DNA from: Eubacteriaceae bacterium
GTDB lineage: Bacteria > Bacillota > Clostridia > Oscillospirales > Acutalibacteraceae
Assembly (NCBI GenBank): GCA_021770095.1
Contig: JAETRQ010000007.1
Location: forward strand, 1 to 64,000
Direction: 5' to 3'
Length of the DNA stretch: 64,000 bases
A model generated the notes under the pieces. The model saw only the letters and a list, made by a program, of their open reading frames with translations, had not been told where the DNA came from and searched no databases. Positions within the stretch are counted from its first letter, which is position 1, and each line of letters opens with the position of its first letter. Below, one piece after another: positions 1 to 8,081 of the stretch. The translations under genes were made by a program, and so were the position numbers.

Positions 1-74
1 GAGGTTATTTTTTCGCCAACACTCTTGCCTTGCATTAAGCTCGGCGATTTTATTTTTACTAAAGCTTTTTATTT

Positions 75-93
75 CCCCCGGTTGAACCGGGGG
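75..93. repeat. GC-rich perfect inverted repeat
   Basis: CCCCCGGT and ACCGGGGG form an 8-bp perfect stem around a TGA loop, followed by TTTA on the plus strand and AAAT on the other side. It looks like a strong hairpin, possibly a terminator for whatever lies left of the window. The T-tract is too short for a firm call. Confidence 0.5.
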
Positions 94-122
94 TTTATTC
101 TTTGCTGAAGAGACAACATTGG

Positions 123-151
123 TAACGGCAAGGAAAAAATCCTTGCCGTTA
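123..151. repeat. 12-bp perfect inverted repeat with A5 loop
   Basis: TAACGGCAAGGA (123-134) and TCCTTGCCGTTA (140-151) pair perfectly around AAAAA. There is no T-tract on either side, so it is not a classical terminator. It may be an RNA hairpin or a palindromic repeat unit. Confidence 0.5.
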
Positions 152-250
152 TCTCTCAAAAGTCTCTCACCTAAACGCTCCCAATCGCTCTCGTTCGGTT
201 TTGGATATGAAAGATTTTTAGGTCTCTGAAAGTCTCGCAGAAAATCTCAA

Positions 251-304
251 CAGAAAAAACAAAAAAGAAATCGCCCTTAATCAGTAGCAGATTGAGGGCG
301 ATTT
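251..304 (-). terminator. Terminator of tRNA-Gln
   Basis: Positions 268-282 pair with 290-304 over 15 bp (one wobble) around a 7-nt loop. Read on the minus strand the stem is followed by a T-rich tract (251-267, complement of an A-rich run). It lies about 60 nt downstream of the tRNA 3' end and fits a Rho-independent terminator for that transcript. Confidence 0.75.
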
Positions 305-365
305 TGGACTATTTACGGCAATTTTGCAAAGAAAAAAGGCTTAGAACATCCAAATTCCAAGCCTG

Positions 366-439
366 TGGCAGAGGTATAAGGATTCGAACCTTAAATGACG
401 GAGTCAGAGTCCGGAGTGTTACCGTTACACTATACCTCT
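366..439 (-). tRNA. tRNA-Gln (anticodon CTG)
   Basis: On the minus strand the sequence folds as a cloverleaf. The acceptor AGAGGTA pairs with TACCTCT, followed by discriminator G and an encoded CCA. The D-stem is GTGT/ACAC. The anticodon arm is CCGGA-CTCTGAC-TCCGT, with T33, anticodon C34-T35-G36 and A37. The T-arm is TAAGG-TTCGAAT-CCTTA. The outermost anticodon-stem pair is a C-T mismatch; every other stem pair is canonical or wobble. CUG decodes to glutamine. A promoter sits just upstream (459-487) and a terminator downstream, so it appears to be a single-gene transcript. Confidence 0.93.
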
Positions 440-458
440 GTATCGCTATTGCTGGATA

Positions 459-487
459 ATTTTATCACAAAAAAATTCAAATGTCAA
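459..487 (-). promoter_or_regulatory. Promoter of tRNA-Gln
   Basis: On the minus strand a consensus -35 TTGACA (487-482) and a -10 TAAAAT (464-459) are separated by exactly 17 bp. Transcription would start near 452, about 13 nt before the mature tRNA 5' end. Confidence 0.8.
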
Positions 488-537
488 GAATATATTTTAA
501 TAAATTCAAATTAATATATTTTCACTTTTGCTATATA

Positions 538-570
538 GTAAAAACAGCCGCAGAAATTGCCTGTGACTGT
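538..570 (-). terminator. Terminator of the 52-residue small protein gene
   Basis: ACAGCCGCAG (544-553) and CTGTGACTGT (561-570) form a 10-bp stem with two wobble pairs and a 7-nt loop. On the minus strand a run of Ts follows. It lies 16 nt beyond the stop codon of the small gene at 586-744. Confidence 0.65.
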
Positions 571-585
571 TCTTTGAAAATTGAT

Positions 586-744
586 TTAACCGAAAAGAGT
601 AATAATATCTACAACTTCGTCATTCTTATCTTTGATATGAGCATCTTTATGAATTATCATACCATTTTCTGACTCAAATATTGTTTCAACTAATATAATA
701 TCTTTGTCTTCAAATAAATCTTTTGTTGATTTTAACTCAAACAT
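586..744 (-). CDS. Small hypothetical protein, 52 residues
   Basis: This short minus-strand gene has an ATG at 744 preceded by a clear AAAGGGG Shine-Dalgarno sequence about 6 nt upstream, a TAA at 588-586, and its own terminator just downstream. The product is acidic and soluble (starts MFELKSTKDLFED, ends DIITLFG), with no signal peptide, membrane segment or cysteine. I do not recognise a family. The expression signals make it more likely real than chance. The opposite strand here also carries an open frame, but that one has no ribosome site. Its neighbours are tRNA-Gln and the LOG-family gene; no function is inferred. Confidence 0.6.
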   Translation of the reverse strand: MFELKSTKDLFEDKDIILVETIFESENGMIIHKDAHIKDKNDEVVDIITLFG

Positions 745-843
745 CTTCTGCCCCTTTCACTTTATTGTGATTTCAACCACAATAAAATAATACGACTTTT
801 GAGTACATATTACAAAAGATAATTAAAGTTTATAAAAATTTCA

Positions 844-1425
844 TCATCCGTTTTTGACATCTTTAACAGAAAGATTCAGATTTGTGTCATTGCTGAGGCA
901 ATCTATTATATCATCATATGATGAACAATAATGATAGAGCAATTTAAAGTTATCATTCATAAAGTGCTGTTCAATCGCACGGTCAATCATAGATTCCATA
1001 GAAGAATAATAACCATTTATATTATAAATAATAATCGGTTTGTTATGTCTGCCGAGTTGCTTTAATGTTAAAATCTCAAACAATTCTTCAAAAGTACCGA
1101 TACCTCCCGGCACTATAATAAACGCATCTGCTCTGTTTTCCATCTCTGCTTTGCGTTCACGCATAGTCTCAGTAAAAACAAGTTCGTCACAATCTTCATA
1201 AATTGCTTCAACGTCCGCCTCCTGAAAGAATGTAGGAATAACACCTGTAATTTTAGCGCCGCCTTGCTTAAATCCACGTGCTGCTGCACCCATTAAGCCC
1301 ATTGCCCCTGCACCAAAAACAAGATTATGATGATTTTTTGCAAGAAGTGTTCCCATATCCTCAACCGTTTTTATATAACTGCAATCTATTTCATTACTGG
1401 CAGCACCGAATACACAAATATTCAT
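844..1425 (-). CDS. LOG-family (TIGR00730) nucleotide hydrolase
   Basis: The 193-residue protein has the Rossmann-like fold of the LOG/YvdD family, once misnamed lysine decarboxylases. The diagnostic motif PGGIGTFEELFE lies near residues 105-116, and the family's upstream Arg/Glu cluster (TMRERKAEM) is present. Characterised members cleave the N-glycosidic bond of nucleoside 5'-monophosphates, including cytokinin ribotides, releasing the base and ribose 5-phosphate. The substrate here cannot be read from sequence. The ATG at 1425 follows AAAGGAGG. The gene is monocistronic, divergent from the ymdB operon, and has a strong promoter carrying a palindrome (1481-1493), which suggests regulation. 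Confidence 0.88.
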   Translation of the reverse strand: MNICVFGAASNEIDCSYIKTVEDMGTLLAKNHHNLVFGAGAMGLMGAAARGFKQGGAKITGVIPTFFQEADVEAIYEDCDELVFTETMRERKAEMENRADAFIIVPGGIGTFEELFEILTLKQLGRHNKPIIIYNINGYYSSMESMIDRAIEQHFMNDNFKLLYHYCSSYDDIIDCLSNDTNLNLSVKDVKNG

Positions 1426-1476
1426 TACTGTCCTCCTTTAATATTTATATTAATAATATATGCCAAATTCAAAATA

Positions 1477-1505
1477 ATTTTAACACAGTGTTAATTTTGT
1501 GTCAA
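1477..1505 (-). promoter_or_regulatory. Promoter of the LOG gene with palindromic operator candidate
   Basis: On the minus strand TTGACA (1505-1500) and TAAAAT (1482-1477) are spaced by 17 bp. The spacer contains the 13-bp perfect palindrome TAACACAGTGTTA (1481-1493), one arm of which touches the -10 box. A dimeric repressor bound there would block RNA polymerase. No regulator gene lies next to it. Confidence 0.7.
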
Positions 1506-1510
1506 TTCAA

Positions 1511-1539
1511 TTGTTTTTATTAAACATTTATAGTATAAT
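1511..1539 (+). promoter_or_regulatory. Promoter of the ymdB-recG operon
   Basis: TTGTTT (1511-1516) and a perfect TATAAT (1534-1539) are separated by 17 bp. A start near 1546 leaves a leader of about 26 nt before the TTG start at 1572. It is back-to-back with the LOG promoter. Confidence 0.65.
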
Positions 1540-1571
1540 ATTTTAAATTTATTATAGAAACTGGTGCAATA

Positions 1572-2345
1572 TTGAAAATTTTAGCAATCGGTGACGTTGT
1601 ATCTCAGCAAGGCTGTGATTATTTAAGAAAAGAATTACCAAAACTAAAAAAAGAACTCGGTATTGATATTGTTATTGCTAACGGAGAAAATTCTGCCGTC
1701 GGCAACGGCGTTTTACCGCAAAGTGCAAATCATATATTAGACAGCGGAGTGGATGTTATCACTCTTGGTAATCATAGTTTGAAAAGAAAAGAAATATATA
1801 ATTATCTTGATGATGATAATCCGATTATCCGCCCTGCAAATTATCATAGCAGTGCACCCGGAAGAGGATATATGATAATAGATAAAGGCTACTGCCAGGT
1901 TGCAGTAATCAATCTGCAGGGTACTATGTTTATGGATAATATAGAAAATCCTTTTGTAATTATAAATAACATTATTGATACAATAAAAAAGCAAGGTATC
2001 CATAATATCCTTATTGATTACCATGCAGAAACTACATCTGAAAAAAGGGCAATGGGATTTTTCCTTGACGGACAAGTATCTGCTGTTTTCGGTACACATA
2101 CACATGTGCAAACCAGTGACAATCAAATTTTGCCTAATGGGACAGGTTATATCACTGATCTTGGCATGACAGGACCTTATTACGGTGTACTCGGAGTTAA
2201 TCCTGAGTGCGTAATTCATAAATTCAGAACGAATATGCCTGTCAGATTCACAGTTGATGACGGACCATGTGTACTTGAGGGATGCTTGTTTGAAATTGAC
2301 AACAGTACAGGCAAAACAATCAATACCCAATTAATTAGGAGATAA
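1572..2345 (+). CDS. ymdB: YmdB-like (TIGR00282) metallophosphoesterase
   Basis: The 257-residue enzyme belongs to the dimetal phosphodiesterase family of Bacillus YmdB, which hydrolyses 2',3'-cyclic nucleotides and influences biofilm and motility decisions. Family motifs are in order: MKILAIGDVV at the N-terminus, ENSAVGNG, TLGNHSLKRKEI, YHAETTSEK, GTHTHVQTSDNQILP and DLGMTGPYYGVLG. These supply the usual Asp/Asn/His metal ligands. The start is a TTG at 1572 at the conserved N-terminus, with a weak GGTG site upstream. It is the first gene of a plus-strand operon. The next gene starts two bases after its stop, so the two are probably translated together. Confidence 0.9.
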   Translation: MKILAIGDVVSQQGCDYLRKELPKLKKELGIDIVIANGENSAVGNGVLPQSANHILDSGVDVITLGNHSLKRKEIYNYLDDDNPIIRPANYHSSAPGRGYMIIDKGYCQVAVINLQGTMFMDNIENPFVIINNIIDTIKKQGIHNILIDYHAETTSEKRAMGFFLDGQVSAVFGTHTHVQTSDNQILPNGTGYITDLGMTGPYYGVLGVNPECVIHKFRTNMPVRFTVDDGPCVLEGCLFEIDNSTGKTINTQLIRR

Positions 2346-2347
2346 CA

Positions 2348-3829
2348 ATGCAAAAAAAATATTTTGCTTTGATATTGGCAATCATAATGCTCATTTCCTG
2401 TTTTACGGGGTGTGCAAACAACAATGATGATACAGTGGTTACTACACAAACAACTACTGCAAAAGAAAAAGACAACTCATCTTTTAAACTGAGTTTCACA
2501 CAGGCTGACAGTCTTGACCCGTTCAAAGCAACCACACAGAACAATCAGGTACTTGCATCACTTGTATTTGAATCACTTTTTGACCTTGATGAGAATTATG
2601 AGCCGATAGCCAATATCGCCACAGGATATGCATTTATTGATTCAAAAACATTAAAAGTGGATATAAATCAGCAAATCCGATTTTCAGACGGAAGTGAGCT
2701 GGATCTTGAAGATGTTATATTTTCAATCAATGCAGCAAAAAAATCAGCAGCATACGGCAGTTCACTTGACTCTATCGGCAATGTGGAAGCAGACGGAAAT
2801 TCTGTGATTATAAAACTGAACTATGCTAATCCAAATGCAGTAAACCTGCTCACCTTCCCCATCACATCAATAAAAGATAATGAAGACGGATTTCCTGTCG
2901 GCAACGGAAGATACAAATATCAGAACAATAACGGAAAAATCACTTTAGTAGTTAACGGTGAGGACTTTGATCCTTATATCAACACAATAACACTTGTCAA
3001 CATTGCGTCATCCGATTCAATTGACAATGCAGTGAATATCGGCAACATTTCATATGCGTTCAGAGATATGAGTATTGACGCATCAAAACGAATGTCCTGC
3101 TCAAAAAAGGCTGTTGATATGAACAATCTTGTTTATATCGGTGTTAATTCAAAATACGGTATAACATCGAACAATCAGATAAGACAGGCAATATCCTTGG
3201 CAGTAAACAGAAACACTTTGGTTGAAAGTGCATATTCAGGATACGCACAACCGGCACTGTCCGTATTCAATCCAAATTTCAAAATGACAGAAAACATATC
3301 CATCTTTTCTGAAAATGAAGATTTATCCGCCGCAAGACAGGCAATAAATCAAAGCGGATATGAAAGTGATAAACTGACACTTTCTATCCTGGTTGACAAA
3401 AATGAAAACAAGAATGCCGCTGCCAACCTGATTAAAACGCAGCTTGAGAGTGTAGGGTTCAGTGTTAAGGTTGAAAGCGTTAATTACAAAGAGTATGCAA
3501 GACGTATCGGAAAAGCAGAATTTGATCTATATATCGGTGAAGTTAAACTTGCAAGTGATATGTGTCTGTATCCGTTTCTTGATTCAAAAGGCGGAGTAAG
3601 TTATGGAATTGATCACAAAAAATTGAATTGTGATAATCTGTATATAAGATACCTTAACGGCTCTGTTGAACTTGAAAAATTCATTTTGTCATTTTATAAC
3701 GAAATGCCTTATATTCCACTGCTTTACAAAAAAGGAATGATATGTTATTCCAAAGCAATGAACGGAGATATGCAGGGATATTATAACAATTTCTTCTCAA
3801 ATATTGACAGTTGGAATTTTAATTCTTGA
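2348..3829 (+). CDS. Extracellular solute-binding lipoprotein, peptide-transport family 5
   Basis: The 493-residue protein has a lipoprotein signal peptide with lipobox FTGC (Cys22), a Thr-rich linker, then an SBP_bac_5 domain (DppA/OppA type): SFTQADSLDPFKA at the start of the mature part, IRFSDGSELDLEDVIFS, and RQAISLAVNR in the second lobe. Such proteins capture peptides or other ligands at the outer face of the membrane for an ABC importer. No permease or ATPase gene is nearby, so it is an orphan and would have to share a transporter encoded elsewhere. Its start overlaps the ymdB Shine-Dalgarno region (GGAGATAACA then ATG). Confidence 0.87.
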   Translation: MQKKYFALILAIIMLISCFTGCANNNDDTVVTTQTTTAKEKDNSSFKLSFTQADSLDPFKATTQNNQVLASLVFESLFDLDENYEPIANIATGYAFIDSKTLKVDINQQIRFSDGSELDLEDVIFSINAAKKSAAYGSSLDSIGNVEADGNSVIIKLNYANPNAVNLLTFPITSIKDNEDGFPVGNGRYKYQNNNGKITLVVNGEDFDPYINTITLVNIASSDSIDNAVNIGNISYAFRDMSIDASKRMSCSKKAVDMNNLVYIGVNSKYGITSNNQIRQAISLAVNRNTLVESAYSGYAQPALSVFNPNFKMTENISIFSENEDLSAARQAINQSGYESDKLTLSILVDKNENKNAAANLIKTQLESVGFSVKVESVNYKEYARRIGKAEFDLYIGEVKLASDMCLYPFLDSKGGVSYGIDHKKLNCDNLYIRYLNGSVELEKFILSFYNEMPYIPLLYKKGMICYSKAMNGDMQGYYNNFFSNIDSWNFNS

Positions 3830-3882
3830 TTTAAGTAATAACAGGACATATAATTAGTATATAGAATATTGGAGGTGTTCAA

Positions 3883-4239
3883 ATGATTAAATTGGAAAAC
3901 CCTAATGGATATATTGAAATTACAAATAATTATTTTGCAAATCTGGTAGGCAGAGCAGCACAAAGCTGTTTTGGTGTAACAGGTATGGTAAACTCAAATC
4001 CATACAGGTCACTGAAAAGTGCAATCAAAAGCAAGGTGTCAGGTGACAATTCCGACCAAGGTGTTATTGTTAAGAGTGTTAACGGCAACCTAATTATTGA
4101 TTTGCATATTTCTGTTTCATACGGTGTAAATATAAGCGCAATTGTTGAAAGTATTGTCAACAAAGTCCGCTACACTGTTGAGGAAGCAACTGACTTAAAA
4201 GTATCAAAAGTAAATGTTTACATTGATGCTCTTAACTGA
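3883..4239 (+). CDS. yloU: Asp23/Gls24-family protein YloU
   Basis: The 118-residue alkaline-shock/Asp23 family protein starts with the typical LENPNGYIEITNNYFANLVGRAA. It has the central DLHISVSYGVNISAIVESI segment and ends VYIDALN. Family members are membrane-associated or cytoplasmic oligomers linked to envelope stress; biochemical activity is unknown. In many Bacillota yloU directly precedes yloV and recG, exactly as here, with 13 nt to the next gene. The ATG at 3883 follows GGAGGTG. Confidence 0.9.
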   Translation: MIKLENPNGYIEITNNYFANLVGRAAQSCFGVTGMVNSNPYRSLKSAIKSKVSGDNSDQGVIVKSVNGNLIIDLHISVSYGVNISAIVESIVNKVRYTVEEATDLKVSKVNVYIDALN

Positions 4240-4252
4240 TTGGAGATAATTT

Positions 4253-5914
4253 ATGATAACTGGTTTAATGTTTCGTGACTCAATAATATCTGCTGCAAAT
4301 AATATTGCAAACAGCAGACAGGCTGTTGATGCACTGAATATATTCCCTGTTCCTGACGGTGATACAGGTACAAATATGAGTATGACAATCGGTGCTGCTG
4401 CAAAAGAAATGGCAACACTGCCTGACAACTGCACAATTGAAGAGGCATCTGCACACTGTGCTTCTGCCCTGTTAAGAGGTGCAAGAGGTAATTCAGGTGT
4501 TATTCTTTCTCTTATTTTCCGAGGATTTTCAAAAGGATTCAAAGGACTTAAAGAGGCAGGGAGCAAAGATATTGCAAACGCTTTTAAAGAAGGCGTAGAT
4601 GCCGCATACAAAGCAGTAATGAAGCCAACCGAAGGAACAATTCTGACTGTAATCAGAGAAGCAAAAGATGCCGCTGTTGAAATGGCAGAAATTCAGGATG
4701 ACCCGCTTGAAGTTGCTTTTGCAGCACTTCAGGCAGGAAAAGAGGCATTGGCTAAAACACCTGACCTCCTCCCTGTTTTGAAAAAAGCAGGCGTAGTTGA
4801 TGCAGGCGGACAGGGTCTTATTCTTGTATTTGAAGGTATGGAGAGCGTATGGCACAATGGTGTGATCATACAATCTCTTGACGGATCAGGCGTAACCCCT
4901 GTTTCCGTTCCGTCAAAGTCAACTGTTGCCAATGCATCAGATGATATAGAATTCGGATACTGTTCCGAATTCCTGATTGAAAAAAGCAACAATGCAAAAG
5001 AAAAAGATCCGCTCAGACTCAGAGCATATCTTGAATCAATCGGTGACTGTGTGGTTGTTGTTGATGACAATGATATAATCAAAGTACATGTACATTCAAA
5101 TGAACCGGGCAATGTTATACAATCCGCACTTAAATACGGTCAGTTGATTAATATTAAAATTGATAATATGAGATACCAGCATGCAAATGCCGAGGTTGGT
5201 GTAAAAGACGGTGATAAAATCATTGAACCGATTGCAGCCGAACCTAAAAATGATTACGGATTTGTAGCAGTATGTGCAGGTCAGGGACTTGAAGAACTGT
5301 TTTCTGACATTGGTGCCGATGTCGTAGTCAGCGGCGGACAAACAATGAACCCTTCAACGGATGATATTTTAAACGCAGTAATGAGTACACCGGCAAAGAC
5401 AGTCTTTGTTCTGCCAAACAACAAAAATATTATAATGGCGGCAGAACAAGCAATACCGCTCGCCAATGACAGAGAAGTGAGAGTACTGCAAACAAAAACA
5501 ATTCCGCAGGGAATTTCTGCTCTGCTGTGTTTTGATGACACTTGTGATGCTGATGAAAACCAGATGAATATGATGGCGGCAGCACAGGCAGTTGAAACCG
5601 CACAGGTTACTTTTGCCGCTCGTGACAGTGAGGTTGATGGACAACAGGTTCACGAAGGCGAAATTATGGGACTATGCAACGGCAAAATAAAATATATCGG
5701 CAAAGAGATAACCGATATAGCTTTCAAAACAACTGACAAATTGTTCAGAAAAAATGAGCATTCCCTCATCACAATTATATATGGTGAAGGGGTTACCGAG
5801 GAAGACGCTGATGCCGTGACACAAAAACTGCAGAACAAATACGGAAATGATGTTGAAATCAGTGTTGTAAACGGCGGTCAGCCTGTATATTATTTTATAA
5901 TATCAGTAGAATAA
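4253..5914 (+). CDS. fakA: DAK2/FakA-type kinase YloV (fatty acid kinase subunit A)
   Basis: The 553-residue protein has an N-terminal DAK2 ATP-binding domain, with NIFPVPDGDTGTNMSMT (about 27-43) as the Mg-nucleotide loop and LLRGARGNSGVILS following. A central domain and a C-terminal DegV-like domain follow (QGLEELFSDIGADVVVSGGQT onward). Homologues phosphorylate fatty acids presented by a FakB (DegV) partner, feeding exogenous or recycled fatty acids into phospholipid synthesis. No fakB is in this window. The synteny yloU-yloV-recG supports the call. The length matches the family. Confidence 0.92.
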   Translation: MITGLMFRDSIISAANNIANSRQAVDALNIFPVPDGDTGTNMSMTIGAAAKEMATLPDNCTIEEASAHCASALLRGARGNSGVILSLIFRGFSKGFKGLKEAGSKDIANAFKEGVDAAYKAVMKPTEGTILTVIREAKDAAVEMAEIQDDPLEVAFAALQAGKEALAKTPDLLPVLKKAGVVDAGGQGLILVFEGMESVWHNGVIIQSLDGSGVTPVSVPSKSTVANASDDIEFGYCSEFLIEKSNNAKEKDPLRLRAYLESIGDCVVVVDDNDIIKVHVHSNEPGNVIQSALKYGQLINIKIDNMRYQHANAEVGVKDGDKIIEPIAAEPKNDYGFVAVCAGQGLEELFSDIGADVVVSGGQTMNPSTDDILNAVMSTPAKTVFVLPNNKNIIMAAEQAIPLANDREVRVLQTKTIPQGISALLCFDDTCDADENQMNMMAAAQAVETAQVTFAARDSEVDGQQVHEGEIMGLCNGKIKYIGKEITDIAFKTTDKLFRKNEHSLITIIYGEGVTEEDADAVTQKLQNKYGNDVEISVVNGGQPVYYFIISVE

Positions 5915-5948
5915 ACGGAAATGATAACATTTATATCGGAGCATAAGT

Positions 5949-7979
5949 ATGCTTAACTTAGAAAGTGATATTAAATTCATTAAAGGCGTTGGTGCAAAAA
6001 GAGCTGAGTTATTTTATAAACTCGGCATTTTTTGCGTTGATGCCCTTATTCATTTTTATCCCAGAAAATATGAGGACTGGACGCAGACCAAAACAGTAAG
6101 CGAAGTCAATAACGGTGATAACATTTCAATAAAAGCCACTATGATTACACCGGTTAAAGAGCATATGATAAGACGAGGAATGACGCTTTATAAATGCAGA
6201 TTCAGTGATGGTGATAATATCATTAATGTCACTATTTTCAACAACACATATCTGGCACAGTCACTCCGAATTTATGAAGATTATATATTATTTGGTAAAA
6301 TTGAAAAGAATTTAACCACAGCAGCAATGTCATCACCTAAAATAGAAAAGATAGATACAGGAATACGGGTACACCCCATTTATCCGGCAAGCGGCAAACT
6401 GACATCCAATATGATTGCCAAAGTAATCAAAACCGCACTTGATAATCTTGATACAATTCCTGAGACCCTTGACATTGGCATACGGAAAAAATACAATTTA
6501 ATCTCTCTTGATAAGGCTGTCAGAAGCATACATTCCCCTGAAAATGAAAGCGAAATATATGAAGCACGAAAACGACTGATTTTTGAAGAACTGCTCACGC
6601 TGCAACTTGGATTATTAAAACTAAAGTCGAATAAAAAAAGCAAAACATCCATACACATAACAAAAGACTATACAGATGAATTTTTGCCGCTTCTCCCATA
6701 CGCACTGACCAATGCTCAGCAAAGGGCAATTAGCGAATGTATAACCGATATGCAGGGAGTTTATCCTATGAACCGACTGCTGCAGGGTGATGTCGGGTCC
6801 GGTAAAACCGCAGTTGCATCGGGAATAATCTATACTGCAGTAAAAAACGGATACCAATGCGCCTTAATGGCACCTACTGAAATACTCGCTCAGCAACACT
6901 TTGAGAGTATAAGCAAAACATTCAGAAACACAAACATCAAAATCAGATTGCTGACAGGTGCAACAAAAGCTGCGGAAAAACGAGAAATAAAATCACAATT
7001 AATGGAAGGTACAATTGATTTATTAATCGGTACACACGCAATCATCCAAAATGATGTTGCATTCAAAAACGCAGGATTGATGATTACTGACGAGCAGCAC
7101 AGATTCGGTGTGAAGCAAAGAGCAGCTCTTGCAGATAAGGGAGAAGATATACACACACTTGTTATGAGTGCAACACCAATACCGCGTACCCTTGGATTGA
7201 TAATATACGGAGACCTTGACATCAGTATACTTGACGAACTTCCTCCCAACAGACAGGAAATACGAACAGATGTTGTTGATTCAAGATATAACAACCGACT
7301 ATACAAATTCATAAAAGATGCAGTTAACAGAGGTGAACAATGCTATATAATCTGCCCGATGGTTGAAGAAACTGAGGAATCGGTAAATTTAAAATCCGCT
7401 GAACAATTTGCAGAAGAATTATCACAAACCGCTTTCCGCGGATACAATCTGGGACTGCTGCACGGAAAAATGAAAGCAAAAGAAAAGGATGCTGTGATGA
7501 AAGCATTTGCAGACGGAGACGTGCAGATTCTCGTATCCACCACTGTTGTTGAAGTTGGGGTTGATGTGCCCAATGCAACAATTATGGTGATTGAAAATGC
7601 CGAAAGATTCGGACTTTCACAACTGCACCAGTTGCGCGGAAGAATCGGAAGAGGAAGCAAAAAAAGTTATTGTGTACTTGTATCTGACAGTAAGAGTGAG
7701 AATGCAAGGAACCGACTGATGACTATGAAAAAATACAGCGATGGATTTAAAATTGCAGATGAAGATTTAAAGAACCGAGGGCCCGGTGACTTTTTTGGTG
7801 AACGGCAGCACGGTCTTCCAAATCTTAAAATTGCTGACATGCTGGAAGACATTGATATTCTTCATATGGCACAGAACTGTGCAAAAGAGATTCTTGCCGA
7901 AGACAATAATCTTGATGCTGATAAAAATAAACATCTTTGTGAGAATATCACAAAGATGTTCAGAACTATCAATTATTAA
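5949..7979 (+). CDS. recG: ATP-dependent DNA helicase RecG
   Basis: The 676-residue superfamily 2 helicase remodels stalled replication forks and Holliday junctions. It has an N-terminal wedge/OB domain, then Walker A GDVGSGKT, DEQHRFG as the DEAH-box variant, motif III MSATPIPRTL, and the motif VI region QLRGRIGRGSKKSYC. It ends with the RecG-specific tail containing GPGDFFGERQHG. The length is normal for RecG. It is the last gene of the operon and is separated from the convergent pseudokinase gene by a hairpin. Confidence 0.96.
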   Translation: MLNLESDIKFIKGVGAKRAELFYKLGIFCVDALIHFYPRKYEDWTQTKTVSEVNNGDNISIKATMITPVKEHMIRRGMTLYKCRFSDGDNIINVTIFNNTYLAQSLRIYEDYILFGKIEKNLTTAAMSSPKIEKIDTGIRVHPIYPASGKLTSNMIAKVIKTALDNLDTIPETLDIGIRKKYNLISLDKAVRSIHSPENESEIYEARKRLIFEELLTLQLGLLKLKSNKKSKTSIHITKDYTDEFLPLLPYALTNAQQRAISECITDMQGVYPMNRLLQGDVGSGKTAVASGIIYTAVKNGYQCALMAPTEILAQQHFESISKTFRNTNIKIRLLTGATKAAEKREIKSQLMEGTIDLLIGTHAIIQNDVAFKNAGLMITDEQHRFGVKQRAALADKGEDIHTLVMSATPIPRTLGLIIYGDLDISILDELPPNRQEIRTDVVDSRYNNRLYKFIKDAVNRGEQCYIICPMVEETEESVNLKSAEQFAEELSQTAFRGYNLGLLHGKMKAKEKDAVMKAFADGDVQILVSTTVVEVGVDVPNATIMVIENAERFGLSQLHQLRGRIGRGSKKSYCVLVSDSKSENARNRLMTMKKYSDGFKIADEDLKNRGPGDFFGERQHGLPNLKIADMLEDIDILHMAQNCAKEILAEDNNLDADKNKHLCENITKMFRTINY

Positions 7980-7996
7980 ATAATACACAAATAACA

Positions 7997-8020
7997 TAGG
8001 GTGGAGTTTACTCCACCCTA
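7997..8020. terminator. Hairpin between convergent recG and pseudokinase genes
   Basis: TAGGGTGGAG (7997-8006) and CTCCACCCTA (8011-8020) pair perfectly around TTTA. T-runs on both sides are short. The position between two convergent stop codons supports a terminator role in either direction. Confidence 0.6.
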
Positions 8021-8081
8021 AAATCATATTCAGAACAAGTAAAACGCACCTATGCAGAACCTGTTATAACTTTAATAACAT

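Larger units (their letters stand above)
1..246 (-). other. Open minus-strand frame of unknown nature, cut by the window edge
   Basis: After a TGA at 249-247 the minus strand stays open for 82 codons to position 1. No ATG or GTG start is visible; the only internal TTG is near codon 32. The conceptual residues are charged and include two tryptophans (ESDWERLGERLL, ECWRKNN), so it does not read like simple low-complexity noise, but I recognise no family. Two strong hairpins (75-93 and 123-151) lie inside it, which argues for non-coding sequence. It could be the remnant of a gene, or intergenic sequence downstream of tRNA-Gln that is open by chance. No other gene is seen in 1-365. Confidence 0.2.

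Noticed and set aside
481-672. Plus-strand open frame of 63 codons
   Set aside because: No ribosome site at its ATG, and it overlaps the minus-strand small gene (586-744) that has full signals.
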